A stretch of DNA of 7,022 nt from Phyllobacteriaceae bacterium UBA1059 (lineage in GTDB: Bacteria > Pseudomonadota > Alphaproteobacteria > Rhizobiales > Rhizobiaceae). The stretch lies in assembly GCA_002316345.1 (NCBI GenBank), contig DCDI01000061.1, positions 14,347 through 21,368 of the forward strand. Direction: 5' to 3'. This document shows positions 1 through 5,873 of the stretch, one piece after another; position 1 is the stretch's first letter; each line of letters starts with the position of its first letter. The notes under the pieces are model-generated. The model was not told where the DNA came from, did no database searches, and saw only the letters and a program-made list of their open reading frames with translations. Position numbers and translations under genes: made by a program.

Positions 1-978
1 CAGCGCGTAGGGCGACAGGTTCAGCCCGTCGACCCAGGTCGCCAGCGCGTTGGGAATGCCGGTGTATCCCATGGCGATGGACATGAAGCCGGCGCCCGTC
101 AGGATCAGCATGATCATGGTGGTCAGCCGCATCGCACCCATGATGCTGTCATAAAAGGCGCGAGCCGTGAGATTGCGCGACCAGGCAGCGATGGCGAGCG
201 AACCAGCCACGCCCCATGCCGCGCATTCCGTTGCCGATGCCACGCCGGAAAGAAGTGTCGCGAAGACGAGGATGATGAGGAGCGTTACGGGAATGAGGTT
301 CGCCGACTCCTTGAGCTTTTCACGAAAGCTCATCTTCGGCGGTTTGGGCGGCATTTTCTCCGGGTGCAGAAGCGACCATACGGCAATGTAGCCGGAATAA
401 AGCCCCATCACGATCAGGCTGGGCAAGAAGCCGGCGAGAAAGATCTGGATGATCGAGACATTCGCCGCCACCGCATACACGACCATGGTGATCGAGGGCG
501 GGATCAGGATGCCGAGGGTTCCGGCGCCTGCCAGCGAACCGAGGCTCACCATCTCGTCGTAACCGCGCTTCTTCAGTTCGGGCAGCGCGATCTTGGCAAC
601 CATTGCGGTAGTGGCCGCCGACGAGCCGGAAATCGACCCGAACACGCCGCAGCCGATGACATTGACATGCATCAGGCGACCGGGAAGCCAGCCAAGCCAT
701 GGGGAGAGCCCGCGAAACAGCTCCTCTGACAGCTTGGTGCGAAACAGGATTTCGCCCATCCAGACGAAAAGTGGCAGGGCTGCCAAGGTCCAGGACGCGC
801 TGTTGCTCCATGCATTCGTGGCAAGCACGGAACCGATTGGTATGCCCCCGGACACGAACTGCATGGTGAGCCAGCCGCAGGCCAACAATGCCAGGCCGAT
901 CCAAAGGCCGCCGGCCAGAAGGAGAAGCATTGCAACGAGGATCAGGCCAGCGATTTCGACGAGTTGAAGCGCGTCCAT
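1..978 (-). CDS. TRAP transporter large permease, DctM-type, 3'-truncated by the window edge
   Basis: This is the large membrane subunit of a tripartite ATP-independent periplasmic (TRAP) transporter, which uses an ion gradient to take up organic acids delivered by a periplasmic binding protein. Reading the minus strand from ATG at 978 gives 326 uninterrupted residues that are still open at position 1. DctM proteins are usually about 430 residues, so roughly the last 100 lie outside. Visible hallmarks are LPLFVWMGEILFRT (68-81), VIGCGVFGSISGSSAATTAM (107-126), the AGAGTLGILIPPSITMV stretch (150-166), a charged cytoplasmic loop rich in Lys and Pro (about 207-225), and ASATECAAWG (247-256). Hydrophobic segments alternate throughout. 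It begins 6 nt after the dctQ-type stop, so the two are almost certainly co-translated. The SD before it is weak (GCGGGG about 12 nt upstream), consistent with coupling. The substrate cannot be read from this subunit. Confidence 0.93.
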   Translation of the reverse strand, partial: MDALQLVEIAGLILVAMLLLLAGGLWIGLALLACGWLTMQFVSGGIPIGSVLATNAWSNSASWTLAALPLFVWMGEILFRTKLSEELFRGLSPWLGWLPGRLMHVNVIGCGVFGSISGSSAATTAMVAKIALPELKKRGYDEMVSLGSLAGAGTLGILIPPSITMVVYAVAANVSIIQIFLAGFLPSLIVMGLYSGYIAVWSLLHPEKMPPKPPKMSFREKLKESANLIPVTLLIILVFATLLSGVASATECAAWGVAGSLAIAAWSRNLTARAFYDSIMGAMRLTTMIMLILTGAGFMSIAMGYTGIPNALATWVDGLNLSPYAL

Positions 979-984
979 CCCGAT

Positions 985-1608
985 TTACGCCCCGCTCTGG
1001 ATCGCGCGCTCGATCGCTTCTTCTGCGGTCGCCGGTGGCGGTTTGTCGTAATGGGGAATGCCGCCGCGTGCGACATGGATCGTTTCATCCAGAAGCGCGA
1101 TGGCAAACAGGATCAGCCCGCCGCAAAAGCCGAGTTGGGGAATCCAAAGCGGCAGCGCTACGACGCCCTGCGCGAGATCATTGAACCGCCAGGAAAAGAT
1201 CGTCATTTCCGTAGCGTACCAAGCGAAATAGGACGCGATCAGCGTACCGAGGATAAGACAGCCGAGTTCCGCGACACGGCGAACGCGTCCCGTCAGCCTA
1301 TCGACGAGCAGCCCGACACGAATGATTTCGCCGGACCGGAATGTGTGGGCAATTCCGAGGAACGAGGCCGCGGCCATGCTCCAGGAAGCGAAATCATCGC
1401 CGGCCGGGATATCCAGGCCGACCACGCGGCCAAGCGACAAGCCCATCATCAAAGCAAAAATAGCAAAGATGAACAAAGCCGCGAGCCAGCCCGCACCGAG
1501 ATAAAGACCATCAAGGACCTGTCGGACCACGCCGCGCCGGCTGGCGCGGCCATCATGCGACGAGCGCTGCCCTCGCAAGGAAGTGTCCGCCATTTTTTGG
1601 TGCCCCAT
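985..1608 (-). CDS. TRAP transporter small permease, DctQ-type
   Basis: This is the small membrane subunit of a TRAP transporter, partner of the adjacent DctM-type permease in the inner membrane. The product is 207 residues from ATG at 1608. Four hydrophobic segments are visible, at about 36-60, 75-90, 115-135 and 155-175. The typical DctQ block between segments 2 and 3 is present (GDDFASWSMAAASFLGIAHT, followed by RSGEIIRV), and so is the PLWIPQLGF entry to the last segment. The N-terminal ~30 residues are Arg/Ser-rich and hydrophilic, and the tail is acidic and Pro-rich. A GTG at 1623 would add five residues and an ATG at 1593 would remove five. I prefer 1608 because GGCGGA lies 6 nt upstream of it, and because the candidate promoter would leave almost no leader before 1623. 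The usual dctP partner is not upstream, and the gene faces away from the ABC operon. Confidence 0.9.
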   Translation of the reverse strand: MGHQKMADTSLRGQRSSHDGRASRRGVVRQVLDGLYLGAGWLAALFIFAIFALMMGLSLGRVVGLDIPAGDDFASWSMAAASFLGIAHTFRSGEIIRVGLLVDRLTGRVRRVAELGCLILGTLIASYFAWYATEMTIFSWRFNDLAQGVVALPLWIPQLGFCGGLILFAIALLDETIHVARGGIPHYDKPPPATAEEAIERAIQSGA

Positions 1609-1632
1609 CGTTGATCCGCCCACCCAATGAGC

Positions 1633-1662
1633 AAGATGAGACTATGTCTAAAAACAAGTCAA
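1633..1662 (-). promoter_or_regulatory. Candidate promoter for the TRAP genes
   Basis: On the minus strand TTGACT (1662-1657) matches five of six bases of a sigma-70 type -35 box. After 18 nt comes CATCTT (1638-1633), a weak -10 matching three of six bases. Transcription would start near 1626, about 18 nt before the preferred ATG at 1608. The good -35 box and the position support it; the poor -10 box keeps confidence low. Confidence 0.35.
1639..1649. promoter_or_regulatory. Possible operator: AGAC-N3-GTCT dyad
   Basis: AGACTATGTCT is an inverted repeat with perfect 4-bp arms and a 3-bp centre. It lies inside the spacer of the candidate TRAP promoter, where a bound repressor would block RNA polymerase. 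Short dyads of this type are common operators for GntR- and similar-family regulators, but the arms are too short to name a family, and no regulator gene is in the window. Chance occurrence is possible. Confidence 0.3.
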
Positions 1663-1792
1663 CTTCGCCCGGTACGACTTTCTAGCCGGTGTGTAAAGCT
1701 GATCGGCAAATGGCCCTGTAATCTGGCTGAGACGCTATCCGCCTTGAGCATCTCCGTTGGCCCCGGAGCGCAGATCGTGTGGAGATTTTCGC

Positions 1793-1815
1793 CATTGCGC
1801 GGCATCCGAGCAATG
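1793..1815. promoter_or_regulatory. 23-bp imperfect palindrome, likely operator
   Basis: The arms CATTGCgCGG (1793-1802) and CCGaGCAATG (1806-1815) are reverse complements at 9 of 10 positions around a CAT centre. The only mismatch is the lower-case pair. The element sits near the middle of the divergent intergenic region, so a dimeric regulator bound there could act on both operons. As RNA it could also fold into a hairpin with a 3-nt loop and one internal mismatch, but no T-run follows on either strand, which argues against a terminator. The family of the binding protein cannot be named from this. Confidence 0.45.
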
Positions 1816-1992
1816 ATGCTCTCAATCCGGCTGGCAGATTAGAACATGGCTGTGTTGATGCATTTAGCTGCGAAATCTAGCTTTGTATCCAGTCGGACCG
1901 CCTTTGGGGACGATGCAGATTATCCGGGACTTCCTCAGGAGGCACCGGCTTCATCCGATTGACTTATTTCGTTTCGCCGCGGGAGACTTTTC

Positions 1993-3027
1993 ATGAAGGC
2001 ACTTGGCCTTTCGACATTGGGTGTGAGCTTCGCGCGTCACAAAGGGCTTGGCGCGGCGATAGGCATCGCAGCGGCTTTGCTGGCGGGACCGGCGGCCGCG
2101 GAGGGCAAGATCAGGATCGCTCAGCAATTCGGCATTGGCTACCTGATCCTTGACGTCGTACGCGATCAAAAGCTGATCGAAAAACACGGCAAGGAAGCTG
2201 GCGTCGACATCGGGGTCGAATGGGCCAGCATTTCCGGCGCCACCGCGATGAACGAGGCGCTGTTGGCTGGTAATCTCGACATCGTTTCGGCAGGTGTGCC
2301 GCCGGCATTGACCATGTGGGACCGCACCAAGGGCGACGTCAAAATGGTGGCGGCGCTCGGTTCTCTGCCGAACTATGTGCTGACCACCAATCCGGACGTC
2401 CATACGCTCAAGGATTTCAGTGACAAGGACCGGATCGCGGTGCCTGCGGCCGGTGTCGGCTTCCAGTCACGGACGCTGCAAATCGAGGCGGCAAAGCTTT
2501 TCGGAGCAGAGAATTTTCAGAAGCTCGACGAAATTTCGATCAGCCTGCCGCATCCGGATGCGACCGCGGCGCTGATTTCCGGCGGAACGGAAGTGAACTC
2601 GCATTTTTCCTCTGCGCCGTTTTATTATCAGGCGCTGCAAGGCAACAAGGCCGTCCACAAGGTCATCAGCTCCTACGATATCCTGGGCGGTCCGGCGACC
2701 TTCAACGTCCTTTATTCCAGCACGGCGTTCCACGACGACAATCCCAAGACCTATGCGGCCTTCTACGCAGCCTTGGGTGAGGCGGCAAAATGGATCAACG
2801 CGAACAAGAAAGAGGCTGCGGATACTTTTATTCGCCAGCAACAATCCAAGCTATCGCCGGAACTGGTTCTCGAAATCATCAACGATCCCGAGAACGATTT
2901 CACCATCGTTCCGCAAAACACCTTCATCTATGCGTCGGAGCTTTACAAACTCGGCGTGCTGAAAAGCCAGGCCGCTTCCTGGAAGGACTATTTCTTCGCA
3001 GAAGCGCATGGCGAGAACGGCGGCTGA
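1993..3027 (+). CDS. ABC transporter periplasmic substrate-binding protein, nitrate/sulfonate/taurine class
   Basis: This is a periplasmic receptor that would capture the substrate and pass it to the permease encoded downstream. The product is 344 residues. It starts with a Sec signal peptide: basic residues at the N-terminus (K2, R15, K17), a hydrophobic core at about 19-32, and a likely cleavage after AGPAAA at 36/37. The mature part opens with GKIRIAQQFGIGYLILDVV, the usual first strand and ligand loop of SsuA/TauA/NMT1-like proteins. It continues with GATAMNEALLAGNLDIVSAG (82-101), typical of the family's hinge region, and with IAVPAAGVGFQSRTLQIEA (148-166). There is no lipobox Cys and no other Cys. 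The ATG at 1993 has GGGAG seven nt upstream, and an in-frame TGA at 1960-1962 excludes a longer form. Its place just before an ATPase and an SsuC-like permease supports a sulfonate-type importer. The exact ligand is not readable. Confidence 0.9.
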   Translation: MKALGLSTLGVSFARHKGLGAAIGIAAALLAGPAAAEGKIRIAQQFGIGYLILDVVRDQKLIEKHGKEAGVDIGVEWASISGATAMNEALLAGNLDIVSAGVPPALTMWDRTKGDVKMVAALGSLPNYVLTTNPDVHTLKDFSDKDRIAVPAAGVGFQSRTLQIEAAKLFGAENFQKLDEISISLPHPDATAALISGGTEVNSHFSSAPFYYQALQGNKAVHKVISSYDILGGPATFNVLYSSTAFHDDNPKTYAAFYAALGEAAKWINANKKEAADTFIRQQQSKLSPELVLEIINDPENDFTIVPQNTFIYASELYKLGVLKSQAASWKDYFFAEAHGENGG

Positions 3028-3048
3028 CACGATCCTAGTTCAAGCTTC

Positions 3049-3088
3049 ATGATCCAGGCGACTGCTGAGGGCAGGGCGCCTGGATCAT
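3049..3088 (+). repeat. Perfect 12-bp inverted repeat between the binding-protein and ATPase genes
   Basis: ATGATCCAGGCG (3049-3060) and CGCCTGGATCAT (3077-3088) are exact reverse complements. The 16-nt interval contains a further CTGC/GCAG pair (3062-3065 and 3071-3074) closing a 5-nt loop, so the RNA could form a long, stable, two-part hairpin. No T-run follows the right arm, so it is not a standard Rho-independent terminator. Its place directly after the binding-protein gene, which is normally needed in molar excess over the membrane parts, suggests an mRNA-stabilising or partial-attenuation hairpin. It could instead be a copy of a dispersed palindromic repeat. Confidence 0.8.
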
Positions 3089-3116
3089 CGTATTCGGCGG
3101 CACTGAAAAGGACGCT

Positions 3117-3947
3117 ATGACTGCACCATCCCGGCACGTCGGCGGAACGATCGGCTTTCCGCCTTCCGCACCCCTTCTATCCGTCGAAAACGTCACGCTG
3201 GAATACCAGATGCCAGGCCGCGTGGTGCGTGCCACACAAAATGTCAGCTTCGATGTCTGGGAGGCTGACCGGTTTATCCTGCTCGGCGCGTCGGGTTGTG
3301 GCAAATCCACCCTGTTGAAGGCCGTGGGTGGCTTTATCGCACCGCGTGAAGGGCGCATTCTGCTGGATGGCAATCCGGTTCATGGACCGGGACCGGATCG
3401 GGTTGTCGTTTTTCAGGAATTCGACCAACTGCCGCCGTGGAAGACCGTTCGCGAGAACGTCGCCTTTCCCGCGCGGGTTTCTGGCCGCCTCGGCCGCAAG
3501 GAGGCTGCCGAGCGTGCGGAGCATTATATCGAGAAGGTCGGCTTGACCCGTTTTGCCGATGCCTACCCCAACACGCTTTCCGGCGGCATGAAGCAGCGCG
3601 TGGCGATTGCCCGCGCGCTGGCGATGGAACCGCGTGTGCTGCTGATGGACGAACCCTTTGCGGCCCTGGACGCGCTGACCCGGCGCAAGATGCAGGAAGA
3701 GCTTCTGGCGCTCTGGGAAGAGGTGCGCTTCACCCTGCTGTTCGTGACCCATTCCATCGAGGAAGCACTGGTCGTTGGCAATCGGATCGCTCTCCTGTCG
3801 CCCCATCCGGGTCGGATGCGGGCCGAGATCAACAGCCATGAATGGGATTTGACCAGCGGCGGAAGCCCCGCGTTCCAGGCGGCCGCGAACCGCATCCACG
3901 GCCTTTTGTTTGAAGAAGCCGGGGCGGATGGAGTAAGCCATGAGTGA
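3117..3947 (+). CDS. ABC transporter ATP-binding protein, SsuB/TauB-like
   Basis: This is the cytoplasmic ATPase that powers the importer. In the 276-residue product all motifs of an active ABC ATPase are visible: Walker A GASGCGKST (57-65), Q-loop at Q100 followed by EFDQLPPWKTV, signature LSGGMKQR (154-161), Walker B VLLMDEP (174-180), D-loop AALDALT (182-188) and switch His212 (VTHSIEEA). The FDQLPPWKTV sequence after the Q-loop, with the WKTV element, is characteristic of the SsuB/TauB/NrtD group. A ~20-residue N-terminal extension rich in Pro and Gly precedes the first strand (LLSVENVTLEY). The ATG at 3117 has AAAAGGA a few nt upstream. The 3' end overlaps the permease start by 8 nt, a sign of translational coupling. 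No residue required for catalysis is missing. Confidence 0.96.
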   Translation: MTAPSRHVGGTIGFPPSAPLLSVENVTLEYQMPGRVVRATQNVSFDVWEADRFILLGASGCGKSTLLKAVGGFIAPREGRILLDGNPVHGPGPDRVVVFQEFDQLPPWKTVRENVAFPARVSGRLGRKEAAERAEHYIEKVGLTRFADAYPNTLSGGMKQRVAIARALAMEPRVLLMDEPFAALDALTRRKMQEELLALWEEVRFTLLFVTHSIEEALVVGNRIALLSPHPGRMRAEINSHEWDLTSGGSPAFQAAANRIHGLLFEEAGADGVSHE

Positions 3948-4842
3948 TATTCTGAGCGTCAAACGGCCAGCCGATACGCGCCTCGCTCCTCCGGTGCGGC
4001 CCGAATATGAGCGGCCACTCGAGCCGATCGCCGAGGCAACGATAAACAAGGTTCTGCCGCTGCATCAGCGTCTCTGGCAGCATGCGTGGCTGCGCAAGGG
4101 CGTGATCCTGATTTGTCTTGCGTTGATCTGGGAGATCGGGGCGCGGATCCAGGGAAATGCGCTGCTGTTGCCGCCTTTCAGCGCGGCCATGAAGGCTCTC
4201 GGCGAAGATGTCTTGAATGGCGTCATTCCGGGCCGGGCCATGAATTCCCTGGAAGTTTTGATCAAGGGCTATGCGGCCGGCGTCGTTCTGGCGTTTGTTT
4301 TCACCTCGCTGGCCGTTTCCACACAGATCGGTCGCGACCTCCTTTCGACGCTCACCTCCATGCTCAATCCGCTGCCGCCGATCGCGCTGCTGCCACTCGC
4401 GCTGCTATGGTTCGGGCTCGGGCAGGGAAGCCTGGTCTTCGTGCTGGTTCATTCGGTGTTGTGGCCGCTCGCATTGAACATGTATACGGGCTTCACCGGC
4501 GTGCCGGAACCATTGCGGATGGCAGGTCGCAACTATGGGCTGCGCGGGCTACGTTACGTCTTCCTGATCCTGGTGCCGGCGGCCTTGCCGTCCATCATCG
4601 CGGGACTGAAGATCGGCTGGGCGTTCGCCTGGCGCACACTGATCGCGGCTGAGCTGGTGTTCGGCGCCTCGTCCGGCAAGGGCGGCCTTGGCTGGTACAT
4701 CTTCCAGAACCGCAACGAGCTTTACACCGACCGCGTGTTTGCAGGGCTGATCATGGTCATTCTGTTCGGCCTGCTGGTCGAAAACGTTTTGTTCCGCCAG
4801 CTGGAAAAGCGAACCGTCACGAAATGGGGCGTGACGCGCTAG
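3940..4842 (+). CDS. ABC transporter permease, SsuC/TauC-like
   Basis: This is the inner-membrane permease of the same importer and would work as a homodimer, since only one permease gene is present. The 300-residue product has a hydrophilic N-terminal region of about 50 residues, then hydrophobic segments near 53-70, 106-127, 145-160, 163-182, 205-222, 226-242 and 265-284. The ABC-contacting EAA-type loop is recognisable at about 195-224, with AGRNYGLRG and then PAALPSIIAGLKIG, followed by a Trp-rich segment (GWAFAWRTLIAAEL). The LNPLPPIALLPLALLWFGLG block (142-161) is typical of the sulfonate/nitrate/taurine permeases (BPD_transp_1 family). ATG at 3940 has GGAG 6 nt upstream and overlaps the ATPase gene by 8 nt. 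The sequence is intact and of ordinary length; the N-terminal tail is somewhat longer than in E. coli SsuC. Confidence 0.95.
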   Translation: MSDILSVKRPADTRLAPPVRPEYERPLEPIAEATINKVLPLHQRLWQHAWLRKGVILICLALIWEIGARIQGNALLLPPFSAAMKALGEDVLNGVIPGRAMNSLEVLIKGYAAGVVLAFVFTSLAVSTQIGRDLLSTLTSMLNPLPPIALLPLALLWFGLGQGSLVFVLVHSVLWPLALNMYTGFTGVPEPLRMAGRNYGLRGLRYVFLILVPAALPSIIAGLKIGWAFAWRTLIAAELVFGASSGKGGLGWYIFQNRNELYTDRVFAGLIMVILFGLLVENVLFRQLEKRTVTKWGVTR

Positions 4843-4862
4843 CGCTGCGAGAAACGACGATC

Positions 4863-5873
4863 ATGACACAATCAACCAAATATGTGGTCGGTATCACCGA
4901 TCACATGATCGGGGTTCCCGACATCGAAGCCGACGCGCTCGGCCCTGACGTGGCGATCGACTTCTTTGCCACCACAAACGAAGCCGAGTTCGACCCGGAG
5001 CGCCTTGCACGGCTGGATGCCTTGATGGTGTGGGGCGCGAAGATCGGACCACGAAGCGTTGCCCATCTTTCGCGCTGCCGAGGCGTTGTGCGCTACGGCG
5101 TCGGCTATGAGAAGATCGATCTGGCGGCGCTGGCAAAGGCCGGCATCCCGTTTGCCAACAATCCGGACTACGGGGTCGAAGAAGTCGCCGATCATGCAAT
5201 GGCGATGATCCTGTCGCTGCATCGCCGACTTTGGGAACACGATGCGCGCGCCCGCGGCCATCGCACGGGATGGCAGGTTCACAGCCTCAAGCCGCTGTCG
5301 CGCTCCAATAAGGCCACGGTCGGTGTCATCGGCATTGGCCGCATCGGCACGGCGGTCGTCAACCGGCTGAAGCCCTTTGGCTTTCATATTCTGGGCTATG
5401 ATCCCGGCCAGCCGCCGGGGCACGATAAGGCGATCGGCTATGAGCGGACGGAAAGCCTTGAGACTTTGCTTGCCCGGTCGGATATCGTCACGCTTCATTG
5501 CCCAGCGAACGCGGAAACCAGCGGCCTGCTGGATGCCGATGGTCTTGCGCGGCTGAAGCCTGGCGCCATCGTCGTCAACACTGCGCGCGGCGAATTGCTG
5601 GACGATCTCGATGCGCTCGAGGCAGCACTGCGGAGCGGACATCTGGCTGCCGCGGCGATCGACACGCTGGCGAAGGAACCGCCCGGCGACCATCCCCTTC
5701 TGACCGCATGGCGCGATCGCGAGGACTGGCTGGCCGGGCGCCTAGTTATCACGCCGCACAACGCCTTTTATTCCGATCAGGCCGCCGTGGAGATGCGCCG
5801 CAACGCTGCAAACACGGTCAGGATCCTGCTTGATGAAGGCAGGTTGCGAAATCAGGTGAGGGACGGATCATGA
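4863..5873 (+). CDS. D-isomer-specific 2-hydroxyacid dehydrogenase (CtBP/phosphoglycerate-dehydrogenase-like)
   Basis: This is a cytoplasmic NAD(P)-dependent enzyme interconverting a 2-oxo acid and the D-2-hydroxy acid. From ATG at 4863 it has 336 residues, normal for the family. The N-terminal substrate domain has RYGVGYEKIDL (77-87) and NPDYGVEEVADHAMAMIL (100-117). The Rossmann domain has GIGRIG (157-162) with Asp180 at the end of the next strand, which favours NAD over NADP. The catalytic triad is complete: Arg242 (NTARGEL), Glu272 (LAKEP) and His299 (TPHNAF). An ATG at 4824 would add 13 residues and overlap the permease by 19 nt, but its only purine-rich stretch is too far upstream. The start at 4863 leaves a 20-nt gap and a weak GAGAA motif. 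The stop overlaps the next start (ATGA). Such an enzyme is not part of classical ssu operons. The substrate is unknown; glyoxylate, hydroxypyruvate or sulfolactate-like acids are possibilities. Confidence 0.9.
   Translation: MTQSTKYVVGITDHMIGVPDIEADALGPDVAIDFFATTNEAEFDPERLARLDALMVWGAKIGPRSVAHLSRCRGVVRYGVGYEKIDLAALAKAGIPFANNPDYGVEEVADHAMAMILSLHRRLWEHDARARGHRTGWQVHSLKPLSRSNKATVGVIGIGRIGTAVVNRLKPFGFHILGYDPGQPPGHDKAIGYERTESLETLLARSDIVTLHCPANAETSGLLDADGLARLKPGAIVVNTARGELLDDLDALEAALRSGHLAAAAIDTLAKEPPGDHPLLTAWRDREDWLAGRLVITPHNAFYSDQAAVEMRRNAANTVRILLDEGRLRNQVRDGS

Larger units (their letters stand above)
1609..1992. other. Divergent intergenic region between the TRAP and ABC operons
   Basis: About 380 bp without a convincing gene lie between the two divergent operons, so both promoters should be here. 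The stretch is visibly more AT-rich than its flanks. A 71-codon plus-strand frame (1627-1842) has no Shine-Dalgarno sequence and uses codons rare in the neighbours (CTA, AGA, ACA, TGT), so I do not call it. Structure that can be pointed to: a promoter-like element and an AGAC/GTCT dyad near the TRAP start, a 23-bp imperfect palindrome centred at 1804, a small CTCCG/CGGAG inverted repeat (1752-1768), and a repeated GCAGATTA (1834-1841 and 1915-1922). For the plus-strand operon the best promoter I see is poor: TTGATG (1855-1860), 17 nt, TAGCTT (1878-1883). AGGAGG at 1938-1943 has no start codon at a usable distance. Confidence 0.7.

Noticed and set aside
320..904. 194-codon minus-strand open frame
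   Set aside because: It overlaps the DctM-type gene in another frame. The DctM frame gives clear family motifs, and this one gives Arg/His-rich sequence typical of a shadow.
1746..1821. GAGCATC (1746-1752) and GATGCTC (1815-1821) inverted pair
   Set aside because: Seven-base arms 62 nt apart are easily met by chance, and one arm overlaps the stronger 23-bp dyad by one base.
1627..1842. 71-codon plus-strand open frame in the intergenic region
   Set aside because: It has no Shine-Dalgarno sequence, codon use unlike the neighbouring genes and no recognisable motif, and it spans the candidate promoter and operator elements.
1938..1943. AGGAGG, an apparent strong ribosome binding site
   Set aside because: No ATG, GTG or TTG lies at a usable distance. 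The nearest TTG (1959) is 15 nt away and opens a frame that is out of phase with the binding-protein gene.
3177..4049. 290-codon minus-strand open frame opposite the ATPase gene
   Set aside because: It is antisense to an ABC ATPase with every motif intact. The antisense product has no motif and reflects GC-rich codon structure.
4836..4845. Perfect palindrome GCGCTAGCGC at the permease stop codon
   Set aside because: It is short, GC-rich and includes the TAG stop. It is expected by chance at this base composition, and its self-complementary centre leaves no loop for an RNA hairpin.
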